Assembly: GCA_026393905.1 (NCBI GenBank)
Contig: JAPKZH010000401.1
Location: 1 to 35,986 of the forward strand
DNA length: 35,986 nucleotides
Direction: 5' to 3'
Source: Candidatus Aminicenantota bacterium
Lineage (GTDB): Bacteria; Acidobacteriota; Aminicenantia; Aminicenantales; UBA4085
The notes beneath the pieces are model-generated. The model made no database searches, was not told the DNA's origin, and was given only the letters and a program-made list of their open reading frames with translations. Made by a program: the position numbers and the translations under genes. Positions 18,542-27,270 of this stretch are shown here, piece after piece. Position 1 is the first letter of the stretch, and the number at the start of each line of letters is the position of its first letter.

Positions 18542-19560
18542 CGTCTCAACTGCGCAAAGATCATATCAGCGGCCGCTGGGTCATCATTGCTTCCGAACGG
18601 AGCAAAAGACCGGATGACTTCCGGCCGGCCCAGCCCGAGAAAAAGGATAACCCGGCCGGATTTTGCCCTTTCTGCTCGGGGAATGAAACAAAAACGCCGC
18701 CCGAGGTGTTCTCGCTCAGAAAAAACGGGTCGGGGCCGGACGAACCCGGCTGGTGGGTGCGGGTCGTCCCGAACAAGTTCCCGGCTCTGACCCGGGGTGC
18801 GCTGCCGCAGAGGGCCAGCCAGGGCCTTTTTGAGTCCATGGAGGGCATCGGGGTCCATGAAGTCATTATCGAAACGCCTGAGCATGACCAAGAATGGAGC
18901 GACCTGCCGCTGGCCCATCTCCGTGATGTTCTCTGGACCTACCAGCAGCGCATCCGGAGCATCGAGACAGAGTCCCAGTATCAATACATCCAGGTCTTCA
19001 AGAACAAGGGCAAAGAAGCCGGGGCATCGCTCAGCCATCCTCATTCCCAGATCGTGGCCACGCCCATCATCCCAAAGCGGGTGAAAGAGGAGGTCTGGAG
19101 CTCGGACCGGTTTTTCCGGAAGACCAAGAAATGCCTTTTCTGCCGAACGCTCGAGCAGGAGATCACGGCCAAAGAGCGCCTCATCCGCATCAATTCCCAC
19201 TTCGCCGTTACGGCGCCCTTCGCTTCCCGTTTTCCTTTTGAAATGCGGGTCCTTCCCCTCCGGCACTCACCGTTTTTTTCGAAGGTGAGCGACGCCGAAC
19301 TCCTTTCGCTGGCCGATAACCTGAAGGCCGTTCTGACCAAGTTCAGGAATATTCTCTCCGACCCGCCGTTCAACGTCATCCTTCACCAGGGACCACATCC
19401 TGTGTTGGCTCGAAAGACCTGGCCCAATGTCGAGAGCCTTTTTCACTGGCACCTGGAGATCATCCCCGTTCTGACGCGGCTGGCCGGGTTCGAATGGGGG
19501 ACTGGTTTTTACATCAATCCCGTCCCCCCGGAGCTGGCCGCCAGCTACCTGAGAGAATAA
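18538..19560 (+). CDS. galT: Galactose-1-phosphate uridylyltransferase
   Basis: MTSQLRKDHISGRWVIIASERSKRPDDF; CPFCSGNE; NKGKEAGASLSHPHSQIVATPIIP; HWHLEIIPVLTRLAGFEWGTGFYINPVPPE. Confidence 0.92.
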   Translation: MTSQLRKDHISGRWVIIASERSKRPDDFRPAQPEKKDNPAGFCPFCSGNETKTPPEVFSLRKNGSGPDEPGWWVRVVPNKFPALTRGALPQRASQGLFESMEGIGVHEVIIETPEHDQEWSDLPLAHLRDVLWTYQQRIRSIETESQYQYIQVFKNKGKEAGASLSHPHSQIVATPIIPKRVKEEVWSSDRFFRKTKKCLFCRTLEQEITAKERLIRINSHFAVTAPFASRFPFEMRVLPLRHSPFFSKVSDAELLSLADNLKAVLTKFRNILSDPPFNVILHQGPHPVLARKTWPNVESLFHWHLEIIPVLTRLAGFEWGTGFYINPVPPELAASYLRE

Positions 19561-19573
19561 AATGAGGACAGGG

Positions 19574-19743
19574 AAGGATCTTCGTTTATGTGATTTTCTA
19601 TCGGTGCCGGATTCGCCCCCTTGGCCCCTGGGGAATCAGTCCCGTCGGTTCCCCCCGTCGAAAAGCCGACGGGGCCCCCCTCCACTAGGGGGCCTAGGGG
19701 GCGATTCCGACACCTCTTTGAAATCACATAAACGAAGATCCTT
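19574..19743. repeat. Long-palindrome element (170 bp), family copy 1
   Basis: 23-bp perfect terminal inverted repeats AAGGATCTTCGTTTATGTGATTT (19574-19596) / AAATCACATAAACGAAGATCCTT (19721-19743); sub-terminal arms also complementary; core hairpin CGTCGaaaagCcGACG. Confidence 0.9.
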
Positions 19744-19809
19744 ACTGGGGGAAGGCTTTTATTGATTTTTCGTAAAAAAATCATTATTATCAGGCCTTTA
19801 GGAGGCTTC

Positions 19810-20691
19810 ATGAAGAGGACGATGATTTGGGCGGCGGCCCTGTGGCTCCTGGCCTCGGCAGGGTTTTCTCAGGAGTCCTCGATCAAATTATCCGGCGGCC
19901 TCGGCTTTGCCAGCGGAGGCGACCTGAACAAGACCATCAAGGGGACGAGCGATCTTCGGAGAGACTTTGATGCAGCCACGGGCGAATTCAAGCCGATCAG
20001 CTTAGGCCTGAATTTTGATGTAGAGTTCATCCATCATTTCACCCCGAACCTCTGGCTCGGCTTGGGAATCGGGTATTTTCGGGCATCTAAAGAAAGCCCC
20101 CGCTTGTCCTCCGAGGTCGGCATCCCCGGCATCTTCACCTTGAGCTCCGAATATTCCATAAAACCCGTGATCAGCGCCTTCCCGATCACCTTGAATGTTC
20201 ATTATTTGCTGCCCGCCGGGTCGAAACTCAGCTTCGACTTCCATGCGGGGATCGGCTATTATCTGACGACGTTGAATTTTAGCGGCAAAGACGTTCTCAG
20301 CGATAGTTTTTTTGACCAGATCAGCGAGCATTGGACGGAGGACACGACCTTCTCGGCAACGAAAGGAGGCCTCGGCTTCCAAGCCGGGGTTGGCTTTGAA
20401 TTCGATATGACAACGAGGGTGGCGATTGTCTGTGATGTCTTTGGGCGGTTTGCTTCCGTTTCGGGCTTTAAAGGCAAATACACATATAAGGAGAGCGGTG
20501 ACTATACCTGGCAGGAGAGCGCGAGCGATTATTATTTCTGGTCCTATGACGAAACGTTTGATGGCAGCTCTTATACTCAATTCGATTTCTATACAGAAAA
20601 GCCGGAAGGGGAGGGGATCACAAATGCCAAACAAGGGTCGGTCGACCTGACCGGCTTCGGGATAACGCTCGGCCTAAGAATCAAATTCTAG
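19810..20691 (+). CDS. Outer-membrane beta-barrel protein
   Basis: AGGAGG RBS; signal peptide; alternating beta strands; C-terminal LGLRIKF. Confidence 0.75.
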   Translation: MKRTMIWAAALWLLASAGFSQESSIKLSGGLGFASGGDLNKTIKGTSDLRRDFDAATGEFKPISLGLNFDVEFIHHFTPNLWLGLGIGYFRASKESPRLSSEVGIPGIFTLSSEYSIKPVISAFPITLNVHYLLPAGSKLSFDFHAGIGYYLTTLNFSGKDVLSDSFFDQISEHWTEDTTFSATKGGLGFQAGVGFEFDMTTRVAIVCDVFGRFASVSGFKGKYTYKESGDYTWQESASDYYFWSYDETFDGSSYTQFDFYTEKPEGEGITNAKQGSVDLTGFGITLGLRIKF

Positions 20692-20722
20692 GGAGTCATC
20701 GAGAGCTTCGGGCAGCCGCTTT

Positions 20723-21607
20723 ATGATGGATGGATCGGAGGGAAGGAAATTGCGGAGAACAAAAGCTTTTTTTCTTTTTGTCGTGTTGGCAGCCATGGTC
20801 TCTTTCGGTTACTCGCAGTCGTTTGGGCTTAAACTCTCCGGCGGATTGAGCCACGCGGGCGGAGGAGATCTCGCCAAAGGCATCAAGGGCGAAACGGAAT
20901 ATCTCGGGGTGGATTACAGCCTAACCGGTGAATTTCAGGCGCCTTATTTGGGCATGGAAATCGGGGGTGAGCTCATCTATTATTTCGGGTCCAAGTTCGG
21001 GATCGGCCTGGGCGTCGGATATTCTCGCCACGCCAAGGAGAGCGCCGTTTCTTACAACATCGACCTGGTCGGCGTCCAGGAGACCCTCAAGCCGAAATAC
21101 AGCGTCGTTCCGATCACGGCCAATCTCCATTATCTTCTGGCCCTCAGCCCCAACCTCAGCCTCGACCTGACGGCCGGAGCCGGCTATTACCTGGCGACGC
21201 TCGACTGGGACCATCGCATGGATATGGAGATCATGGGCTATACAGGCAATTTTGAGTACATCTTCAAGTCCACCAAAGGAACCGTCGGTTTTCAAGCCGG
21301 CCTCGGATTGGAGATGAAAATCACGTCCAAGGCGGCCCTCGTCTGGACCGTTTGGGGCCGCTATGCTTCGATTTCGGAGCTCAAGGGCGACTGGACGGAC
21401 AAGGCCGGCGGCGAGCTTTGGTCCTATGAGGATAGCGGGAGCGGCGGATACGCCTGGTATTATGATTTGAGATACGGCGGCCAGACATATGCCCGGGTCG
21501 TTTTTGACACGGATAAACCGGTGGGATCGAATTTCTCCGACGTCAGGTATGCCAAGCTCAGCCTGACCGGTATTGTCACGACTGTCGGGCTCAAGTTCGG
21601 TTTCTAA
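20723..21607 (+). CDS. Outer-membrane beta-barrel protein, paralog of preceding gene
   Basis: Shared SGGL...GGDL.K.IKG, GLG.GY.R..KES, VGFQAG; C-terminal VGLKFGF. Confidence 0.75.
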   Translation: MMDGSEGRKLRRTKAFFLFVVLAAMVSFGYSQSFGLKLSGGLSHAGGGDLAKGIKGETEYLGVDYSLTGEFQAPYLGMEIGGELIYYFGSKFGIGLGVGYSRHAKESAVSYNIDLVGVQETLKPKYSVVPITANLHYLLALSPNLSLDLTAGAGYYLATLDWDHRMDMEIMGYTGNFEYIFKSTKGTVGFQAGLGLEMKITSKAALVWTVWGRYASISELKGDWTDKAGGELWSYEDSGSGGYAWYYDLRYGGQTYARVVFDTDKPVGSNFSDVRYAKLSLTGIVTTVGLKFGF

Positions 21608-21617
21608 AAAGGCCGGT

Positions 21618-23066
21618 TCAAAGGCCGGCGATTTTTTGATAGAGGGTCAGGTACTCCCGGGCGGACCGATCCCAGGAGAAATCCGCGGCCATGGCATTCT
21701 GGATCAGCCTATCCCAAGTTGACTTTTTGTCATAGACCTTGATCGCCCTGCGGGCGGCGTCGAGCAGAGCCCGGGCCGAATAATCTTCGAACTTGAAACC
21801 GTTGCCTTCTCCGCGGTCCGTATGAAATTCCTGGATGCTGTCGTCCAGGCCCCCGGTGGCGCGGACAAGGGGAATTGTCCCGTACTTAAGGCTGTACATC
21901 TGGGTCAGGCCGCAGGGTTCATACCGGGATGGGATGAGGAGGATATCACTGCCGGCCATGATTTTATGGGCGACACGGTCGTCGAAGGCGATCTTCAGGC
22001 CTAAGAAGGAGGGATAGCGTTCTCTGGCCGCGATCAGGGCATTCTGGATTTTTTCCTCTCCCGTGCCCAGGATAACAAGCGTTGCGCCCAGAGTGAAAAG
22101 GTCTCCCAGGGCCTCAACCAGTATATCCAGGCCCTTTTGGCCGGCCAGCCGGGAAACCATCCCGATGACGGGAGCCTCTTTTCTCGACAGGGGAAGTCCG
22201 AAGGTCTCGAGCAAGTCATTTTTACAATCCGCCTTGCCGTCGAGGAGAGACGGGGTGTAGCGGGCCGCCAGGAAGAGGTCTTGGCCGGGGTCCCAAGCGG
22301 AGTAATCGACGCCGTTCAAGATACCGAAGAGGGCATCTTTTCTTTTACGGAGAAGCCCGTCCAGCCCGTGGCCGAACTCGGGAGTTTGAATTTCGCGGCT
22401 GTATCGCGGGCTGACCGTGTTGACGGCCGTCGCATAGAGAATGCCCGCTTTCAGAAAATTGACTTTTCCGAAAAACTCCAGGTTGTCCATGGTGAAAAGG
22501 CTGTCCGGAAGGCCGATTTCGGCGAGAAGGCTTTTCTCAAAAAGCCCTTGATAGGCCAGATTATGGATCGTGAACAAGCTGCGAGTATTTTTAAAACGCG
22601 GGTTTTCTCGATGGAGGAATTCGAGGTGGGCCAGGGCGATCGCCGATTGCCAGTCATGGGCATGGATGATGTCCGGGGCGAAGTCCAGCGCCTTTAACGT
22701 CTCGAGCGCGGCTTTGGAATAAAAGGAAAATCGCTCGCCGTTGTCGGGATAATCGCTGGCGGGCGTTCCATAGAGAAAGTCCCGGTCATACCATTCATCT
22801 TTTTCTATAAAAAAGGCGAAGGCTGAATCTCCGGAGCCTTGCCAGACCGAGAATGTCTCTCTCCGGCCTCCCCAGTCCAAAGGATGATCCTCAAGGACTT
22901 GGCGTAACAGCAGGCCCCTTTTCCGGACCTCCCGATAAAAAGGCATGACCAGTTTGACCTCGAGGCCCAGCTTGGAGAGGAATTTCGGAAGAGCTCCCGC
23001 CACATCGGCCAGGCCGCCGGTCTTGGCGAACGGTGTTGCTTCTGAAGATAGGATAACTATTTTCAT
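21618..23066 (-). CDS. glgA: Glycogen synthase (ADP-glucose type)
   Basis: MKIVILSSEATPFAKTGGLADVAGALPKFL; HAHDWQSAIA; TIHNLAYQGLF; PSRYEPCGLTQMYSLKYGTIPLVRATGGLDDSI. Confidence 0.95.
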   Translation of the reverse strand: MKIVILSSEATPFAKTGGLADVAGALPKFLSKLGLEVKLVMPFYREVRKRGLLLRQVLEDHPLDWGGRRETFSVWQGSGDSAFAFFIEKDEWYDRDFLYGTPASDYPDNGERFSFYSKAALETLKALDFAPDIIHAHDWQSAIALAHLEFLHRENPRFKNTRSLFTIHNLAYQGLFEKSLLAEIGLPDSLFTMDNLEFFGKVNFLKAGILYATAVNTVSPRYSREIQTPEFGHGLDGLLRKRKDALFGILNGVDYSAWDPGQDLFLAARYTPSLLDGKADCKNDLLETFGLPLSRKEAPVIGMVSRLAGQKGLDILVEALGDLFTLGATLVILGTGEEKIQNALIAARERYPSFLGLKIAFDDRVAHKIMAGSDILLIPSRYEPCGLTQMYSLKYGTIPLVRATGGLDDSIQEFHTDRGEGNGFKFEDYSARALLDAARRAIKVYDKKSTWDRLIQNAMAADFSWDRSAREYLTLYQKIAGL

Positions 23067-23122
23067 GGGCGGTATCTTAGCACAACTCCCTGCCTCCAAG
23101 AAGAAAGAGTTTCGCGCCCGTC

Positions 23123-23151
23123 TTGATAAATAGCGGTCAAAATACTATACC
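23123..23151 (+). promoter_or_regulatory. Promoter candidate for NUDIX gene, TTGATA-N17-TATACC
   Basis: -10 lies about 7 bp upstream of ATG 23159. Confidence 0.35.
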
Positions 23152-23158
23152 TATAGAG

Positions 23159-23563
23159 ATGCAGATCGTCACAGCAGCCGTGATCGAGCAAGGCGGAAAA
23201 ATCTTGATCGCCAAGCGTCGGGCCGGCGACCGCTTTGCCCAGCTTTGGGAATTCCCCGGCGGAAAGCTCGAGCCCGGAGAGAGTCCCGGACAGTGCCTGC
23301 AGAGGGAGCTCCGGGAAGAGCTGGGCGTTGAGACGCGGCTGGAAGGTTTTATCGGTTCTTTTCCCTTTGCCTCTCCAGTCCTGTCCATCGAGCTGGTGGC
23401 TTATAAAGTCAGCATCGTCTCGGGCCGCCTTGCCCTGAGCGATCATGAGGAGCTCCGCTGGGTTTCTCCGGCGGTGCTGGGGGACTATTCGTTCACGGAG
23501 CCCGACCTTCCGCTCCTCAAGATCCTCAGGGAGGAGTGGGATAACAAAGAAAGAGACCTTTGA
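23159..23563 (+). CDS. NUDIX hydrolase, MutT-type (8-oxo-dGTP diphosphatase)
   Basis: QLWEFPGGKLEPGESPGQCLQRELREELGVET Nudix box. Confidence 0.92.
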   Translation: MQIVTAAVIEQGGKILIAKRRAGDRFAQLWEFPGGKLEPGESPGQCLQRELREELGVETRLEGFIGSFPFASPVLSIELVAYKVSIVSGRLALSDHEELRWVSPAVLGDYSFTEPDLPLLKILREEWDNKERDL

Positions 23564-23565
23564 TC

Positions 23566-24759
23566 ATGTCCAAAACAAATCCGGACGCGGGACCGGATAA
23601 AAGCGTCATCCTTCACAAGGGAAAGGAAAAAGCCGTCAAAAACCGTCACCACTGGATTTTTTCCGGCGCGGTGAAATCCCTCCCGGATTTTGAGGACGGC
23701 AGTCTTCTGCCTGTCCGGAGCGCCGAGGGAGAATACCTGGGCACCGCCTATTTCAACAAGCGCTGCTCGATCATCGGCCGCATGGTGAGCTTTGATGAAA
23801 CGCCGCCGCTGGCCGCTCTTGAGAGGCAGATCGATCGGGCCATCGCCCGGCGCCGGCCCTTTTTTGGCGCCGAGACGAATGCCTTTCGTCTGGTCAACGG
23901 GGAAGGGGATGCGGTCCCCGGGCTGGTCGTCGATCGATACGATGATGTCCTTGTCCTTCAGATCTCTACGCTGGGGATGGAACGATTGAAGTCCTTTGTC
24001 GTGGACGCGCTGGTCAGACGGCTGGCGCCCCGCTCCATCTACGAAAAATCCAACCTGCCTTCGCGTCGGGAGGAGGGTCTCCGAGATTCCGAAGGACTCT
24101 TGTCCGGGGAGAACGTCGAGAAGGTGGAAATCCTGGAAAACGGTCTGCGTTTTATCGTCGACCTTCCGCGCTCGCAAAAAACGGGCTTCTATCTTGACCA
24201 GAGAGAAAATCGCCGGCTGGCCGAATCATGGGCCCGGGGAAGGACCGTCTTGAACTGTTTTTCCTATACGGGAGCATTTTCTGTTTTTGCTTTGAAGGGG
24301 GGAGCCCTGTCTGCGGACAGCGCGGACACCTCAGAGCATGCCCTCGAGCTGGCCCGGGAAAATTGCCGCCTGAACGGCTTTGAGGACGACAGCAATCATT
24401 TTTTCGTGACGGACGTCTTCGATTTTCTGCGGCAGAACGACCTCCGATACGATTTTATCATCCTGGACCCGCCGGCCTTTGCCAAAAAGAAGATCGAAGT
24501 CGTCCCGGCCTGCCGCGGCTATAAGGACATCCACAGGATCGTCTTTCAGAAGATCCCGTCCGGCAGCCTGGTGATGACCTTTTCCTGTTCGTTCTTCGTC
24601 GACGAAGCCCTCTTCCAGCAGGTCATCTTCCAAGCCGCCCGGGAGGCATCGCGCGACGTCCGGATCTTGCAGAGGCACCACCAGGCTTATGACCATCCCA
24701 TCAACATCTATCAACCGGAGAGCGATTACCTCAAGGGTTTTCTTTTGTATGTGGATTGA
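23566..24759 (+). CDS. Class I SAM-dependent rRNA methyltransferase (RlmI-like)
   Basis: HHWIFSGAVKSL; LVNGEGDAVPGLVVDRYDDVLVLQ; KTGFYLDQRENRRL; VLNCFSYTGAFSVFA; FIILDPPAFAKKK; MTFSCSFFVDE. Confidence 0.93.
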   Translation: MSKTNPDAGPDKSVILHKGKEKAVKNRHHWIFSGAVKSLPDFEDGSLLPVRSAEGEYLGTAYFNKRCSIIGRMVSFDETPPLAALERQIDRAIARRRPFFGAETNAFRLVNGEGDAVPGLVVDRYDDVLVLQISTLGMERLKSFVVDALVRRLAPRSIYEKSNLPSRREEGLRDSEGLLSGENVEKVEILENGLRFIVDLPRSQKTGFYLDQRENRRLAESWARGRTVLNCFSYTGAFSVFALKGGALSADSADTSEHALELARENCRLNGFEDDSNHFFVTDVFDFLRQNDLRYDFIILDPPAFAKKKIEVVPACRGYKDIHRIVFQKIPSGSLVMTFSCSFFVDEALFQQVIFQAAREASRDVRILQRHHQAYDHPINIYQPESDYLKGFLLYVD

Positions 24760-24775
24760 AGAAGGAGAGTTTTCC

Positions 24776-24925
24776 ATGGCCATCTCGTTTTCGTTCACAC
24801 GAATCGGGAGCTTTGAGTCCTGCAAGCTCCAGCATAAATACAACTACATCGACGGCCTGCGCACCGGGATGAAAACCATCGAAGCCTTTCTGGGGAGCCG
24901 CGTCCATCTGAAAGATAAGAAATAA
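24776..24925 (+). pseudogene. N-terminal remnant of PD-(D/E)XK (RecB-like) nuclease family protein
   Basis: MAISFSFTRIGSFESCKLQHKYNYIDGLRTGMKTIEAFLGSRVHLKDKK*; resembles the family N-terminus (SxSRisxFexCPlkykfrYIDgl...iEAFlGsrVHeale) and ends before the catalytic domain. Confidence 0.6.
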
Positions 24926-24943
24926 ACATAAAGGAGGCGAGGG

Positions 24944-25417
24944 ATGGAGGATCTATCGGGGTTGAGAAAAGCTTACAGGACCTCGAGCCTCGTCGGCGCG
25001 GCGGTCATCGCCAGTCTGTTTTTATATGCCGTCGTCGTCGAGGTCGGACGGGCCTGGCTCAAGCCGTTTCTGGGCTTTGCCCGGGTCGAAAACGCCCTGG
25101 TCTTGCGTTATGCATTTTACGCAGCGGCGATCGTCATCGTTATCTCGAGCCGCATCTTGAATTCCCTGATTCTGCGAAAATCCAGGCAGGATGACCCGAA
25201 AGCCATCATCCGAAAACTCAGCCTGGCGGCCATTGTCTCGATGGCCCTGGGTGAGGGACCGGCCGTCATGGGTCTCGCTCTTTTTCTGCTGGGGGGCTTT
25301 TCCCGGGATTTTTACATGCTGCTCATTGTCTCGCTTTTTCTTGAATTCATGTATTTTCCGCGGCTGCGGAATTGGGAGAATTATCTTAAGGACCTGCCGC
25401 TTTCCTGCCGGCTGTGA
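24944..25417 (+). CDS. Small integral membrane protein, unknown function
   Basis: Several hydrophobic segments; AAGGAGG RBS. Confidence 0.6.
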   Translation: MEDLSGLRKAYRTSSLVGAAVIASLFLYAVVVEVGRAWLKPFLGFARVENALVLRYAFYAAAIVIVISSRILNSLILRKSRQDDPKAIIRKLSLAAIVSMALGEGPAVMGLALFLLGGFSRDFYMLLIVSLFLEFMYFPRLRNWENYLKDLPLSCRL

Positions 25418-25424
25418 GGAAGCC

Positions 25425-26840
25425 ATGAGGATTCAATTTCTGGGGGCCAACCGCCAAGTCACCGGTTCCCGCTATTATCTGGAAGCCGGAGGGCTGAAGC
25501 TGCTCATCGACTGCGGGCTTTTCCAGGAACGGTCCTACCTGGAGCGAAACTGGGAGCCGTTCCCGTCTTCCCCAGGCCAAATCGATTTCTTGCTGCTGAC
25601 TCACGCCCATTTGGACCATTCAGGCTTGATTCCCCGCTTCGTTAAACAGGGATATTCCCATCCGATCCTGGCCACCGGCGCCTCCGCCGACCTGGCGGAA
25701 ATCGTTTTGCTGGATTCGGCGCATCTTCTGGAAGAAGATGCGGCCTTGAAAAAGAAACGGCATGAGAAAGAGGGGCGAATGGGCCCCCATCCCGAAATTC
25801 CTCTGTACACGGCCCAAGAAGCCGAGCAATGTTTCCCTCTTTTTGAAGAGGTGGACTATGATAAGCCCATCCGCCTTCATGACAACCTCACCGTCCGCTA
25901 TCGCGACGCCGGCCATATCCTTGGCTCCTCATCGCTCGAACTCGACGTTCAAGACCGTGGAAACCGGACGAAGCTCATCTTCTCCGGGGATATCGGGCAA
26001 TGGAACAAGCCTCTGGTCAAAGACCCTTCCGTCTTCGACCAGGCCGATTATGTGATCATGGAATCGACCTACGGCGACCGGAACCATGAAGCTTCGGGAA
26101 AAATCGAAGATGCCTTGGCCCGGGTCGTCAATATGACCGCGGCCAGGGGCGGAAACATCGTCGTCCCGATATTTGCCGTGGAGCGGGCCCAGGAATTTCT
26201 CTTCTACTTGGGCCGGCTCGTCCGCCAAGATAGGATTCCTCATCTTCTTGTTTTTCTCGACAGCCCGATGGCCGTGGAAGTCACCAAGATCTTTTCGCGC
26301 CACGTTCAAGACCTTGACGAGCAGGCTCGGATGATGATCAGGTCCGGGGGGCAGCCGTTCGAATTTCCCGGGCTGAAACTGCTGCAAAGCCAGGAAGAAT
26401 CCAAGGCCATAAACCGGATCAAGGGGTCCTGCATCATCATGGCCGGTTCGGGAATGTGCACCGGGGGCCGGATCAAGCATCATCTGACGTATAACATTGA
26501 GCGTCCCGAATCCACGATCTTATTCGTCGGATATCAGGCCGGGGAAACTCTGGGCCGGCAGATCCTGGAGGGCAGGCCGGAGGTCAGGATCTTCGGCAAG
26601 CCCTATCAGGTCCGGGCCCAAATCGCCAAGATCGAGGGATTTTCCGGCCACGCCGACAAAGACGACCTGCTGCGCTGGTTGAACGCCTTCAAGCAGCCTC
26701 CCCGGCGTATTTTCATCACCCACGGTGAAGAAGACTCCGCCCTGAGCCTGGCCAAGCTTATCGAAGAACAGCGCGGATGGGCCGTGGCCGTGCCTTACTA
26801 CAGAGACGTTTACGAGCTGGATGAGGTCAAGACGCCATGA
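25425..26840 (+). CDS. MBL-fold metallo-hydrolase with beta-CASP / RNA specificity domain
   Basis: LLLTHAHLDHSGLIPRF; DAGHILGSSSLEL; FSGDIG; MESTYGDRNHE; GSGMCTGGRIKHHL; GFSGHADKDDLL. Confidence 0.92.
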   Translation: MRIQFLGANRQVTGSRYYLEAGGLKLLIDCGLFQERSYLERNWEPFPSSPGQIDFLLLTHAHLDHSGLIPRFVKQGYSHPILATGASADLAEIVLLDSAHLLEEDAALKKKRHEKEGRMGPHPEIPLYTAQEAEQCFPLFEEVDYDKPIRLHDNLTVRYRDAGHILGSSSLELDVQDRGNRTKLIFSGDIGQWNKPLVKDPSVFDQADYVIMESTYGDRNHEASGKIEDALARVVNMTAARGGNIVVPIFAVERAQEFLFYLGRLVRQDRIPHLLVFLDSPMAVEVTKIFSRHVQDLDEQARMMIRSGGQPFEFPGLKLLQSQEESKAINRIKGSCIIMAGSGMCTGGRIKHHLTYNIERPESTILFVGYQAGETLGRQILEGRPEVRIFGKPYQVRAQIAKIEGFSGHADKDDLLRWLNAFKQPPRRIFITHGEEDSALSLAKLIEEQRGWAVAVPYYRDVYELDEVKTP

Positions 26841-26860
26841 AACGCCGTCTGTTTTTAATG

Positions 26861-27198
26861 AAGGATCCCCAAATATGTGATTTCAAAGAGGTGTCGGAAT
26901 CGCCCTCGAGGCCCGCTAGCGGAGGGGGGCCCCCGGACACTCTTGGAGGAGGACCCTTTTGCAGGTTCCCCCTCCAACGGGCGGCGGGAATACCCGCCGG
27001 CCCTGCCACCCCTCCAAGGAGCATCCTCCCATGAATTCATCGCCAGATGCTCCATGGAAAGGAGGCAGAGAGCGAAGCGAGCGTTGGAGGGAAACCCGGA
27101 ATAAGGGTTTCCCTCCAAGAGTGTCCGACGGGACTGGTTCCCCGGGAGCCCGGGGGCGATTCCGGCACCGATAGAAAATCACACAAACGAAGATACTT
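26861..27198. repeat. Long-palindrome element (338 bp), family copy 2, inverted relative to copy 1, with extra nested hairpins
   Basis: Ends AAGGATCCCCAAATATGTGATTTCAAAGAGGTGTCGGAATCGCCC and GGGGGCGATTCCGGCACCGATAGAAAATCACACAAACGAAGATACTT match the reverse-complemented ends of copy 1; internal IR GGACACTCTTGGAGG / CCTCCAAGAGTGTCC. Confidence 0.88.
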
Positions 27199-27216
27199 AC
27201 TATTTTTAAATTTTCG

Positions 27217-27246
27217 TTGAAATCCGGCGGTGAACGCCATTAGAAT
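27217..27246 (+). promoter_or_regulatory. Promoter candidate TTGAAA-N18-TAGAAT upstream of HlyD-like gene
   Basis: Spacing and similarity to sigma70 consensus; ATG at 27271. Confidence 0.35.
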
Positions 27247-27270
27247 AAGAGGTTAAGACAGGGAGTCATC

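Noticed and set aside
19545-19811. Short ORFs over the 19574-19743 element
   Set aside because: Low-complexity translation of a palindrome; not protein-coding
26845-27212. Target-site duplication around copy 2 (TTTTTAA on both sides)
   Set aside because: The A/T-rich strings are not at equivalent distances from the element ends and copy 1 shows no matching duplication; too weak to claim
26827-27240. Several 60-90 aa ORFs (e.g. 26855-27118, 26916-27182, 26959-27174)
   Set aside because: Translations of the palindromic element on both strands; no codon bias or family signature
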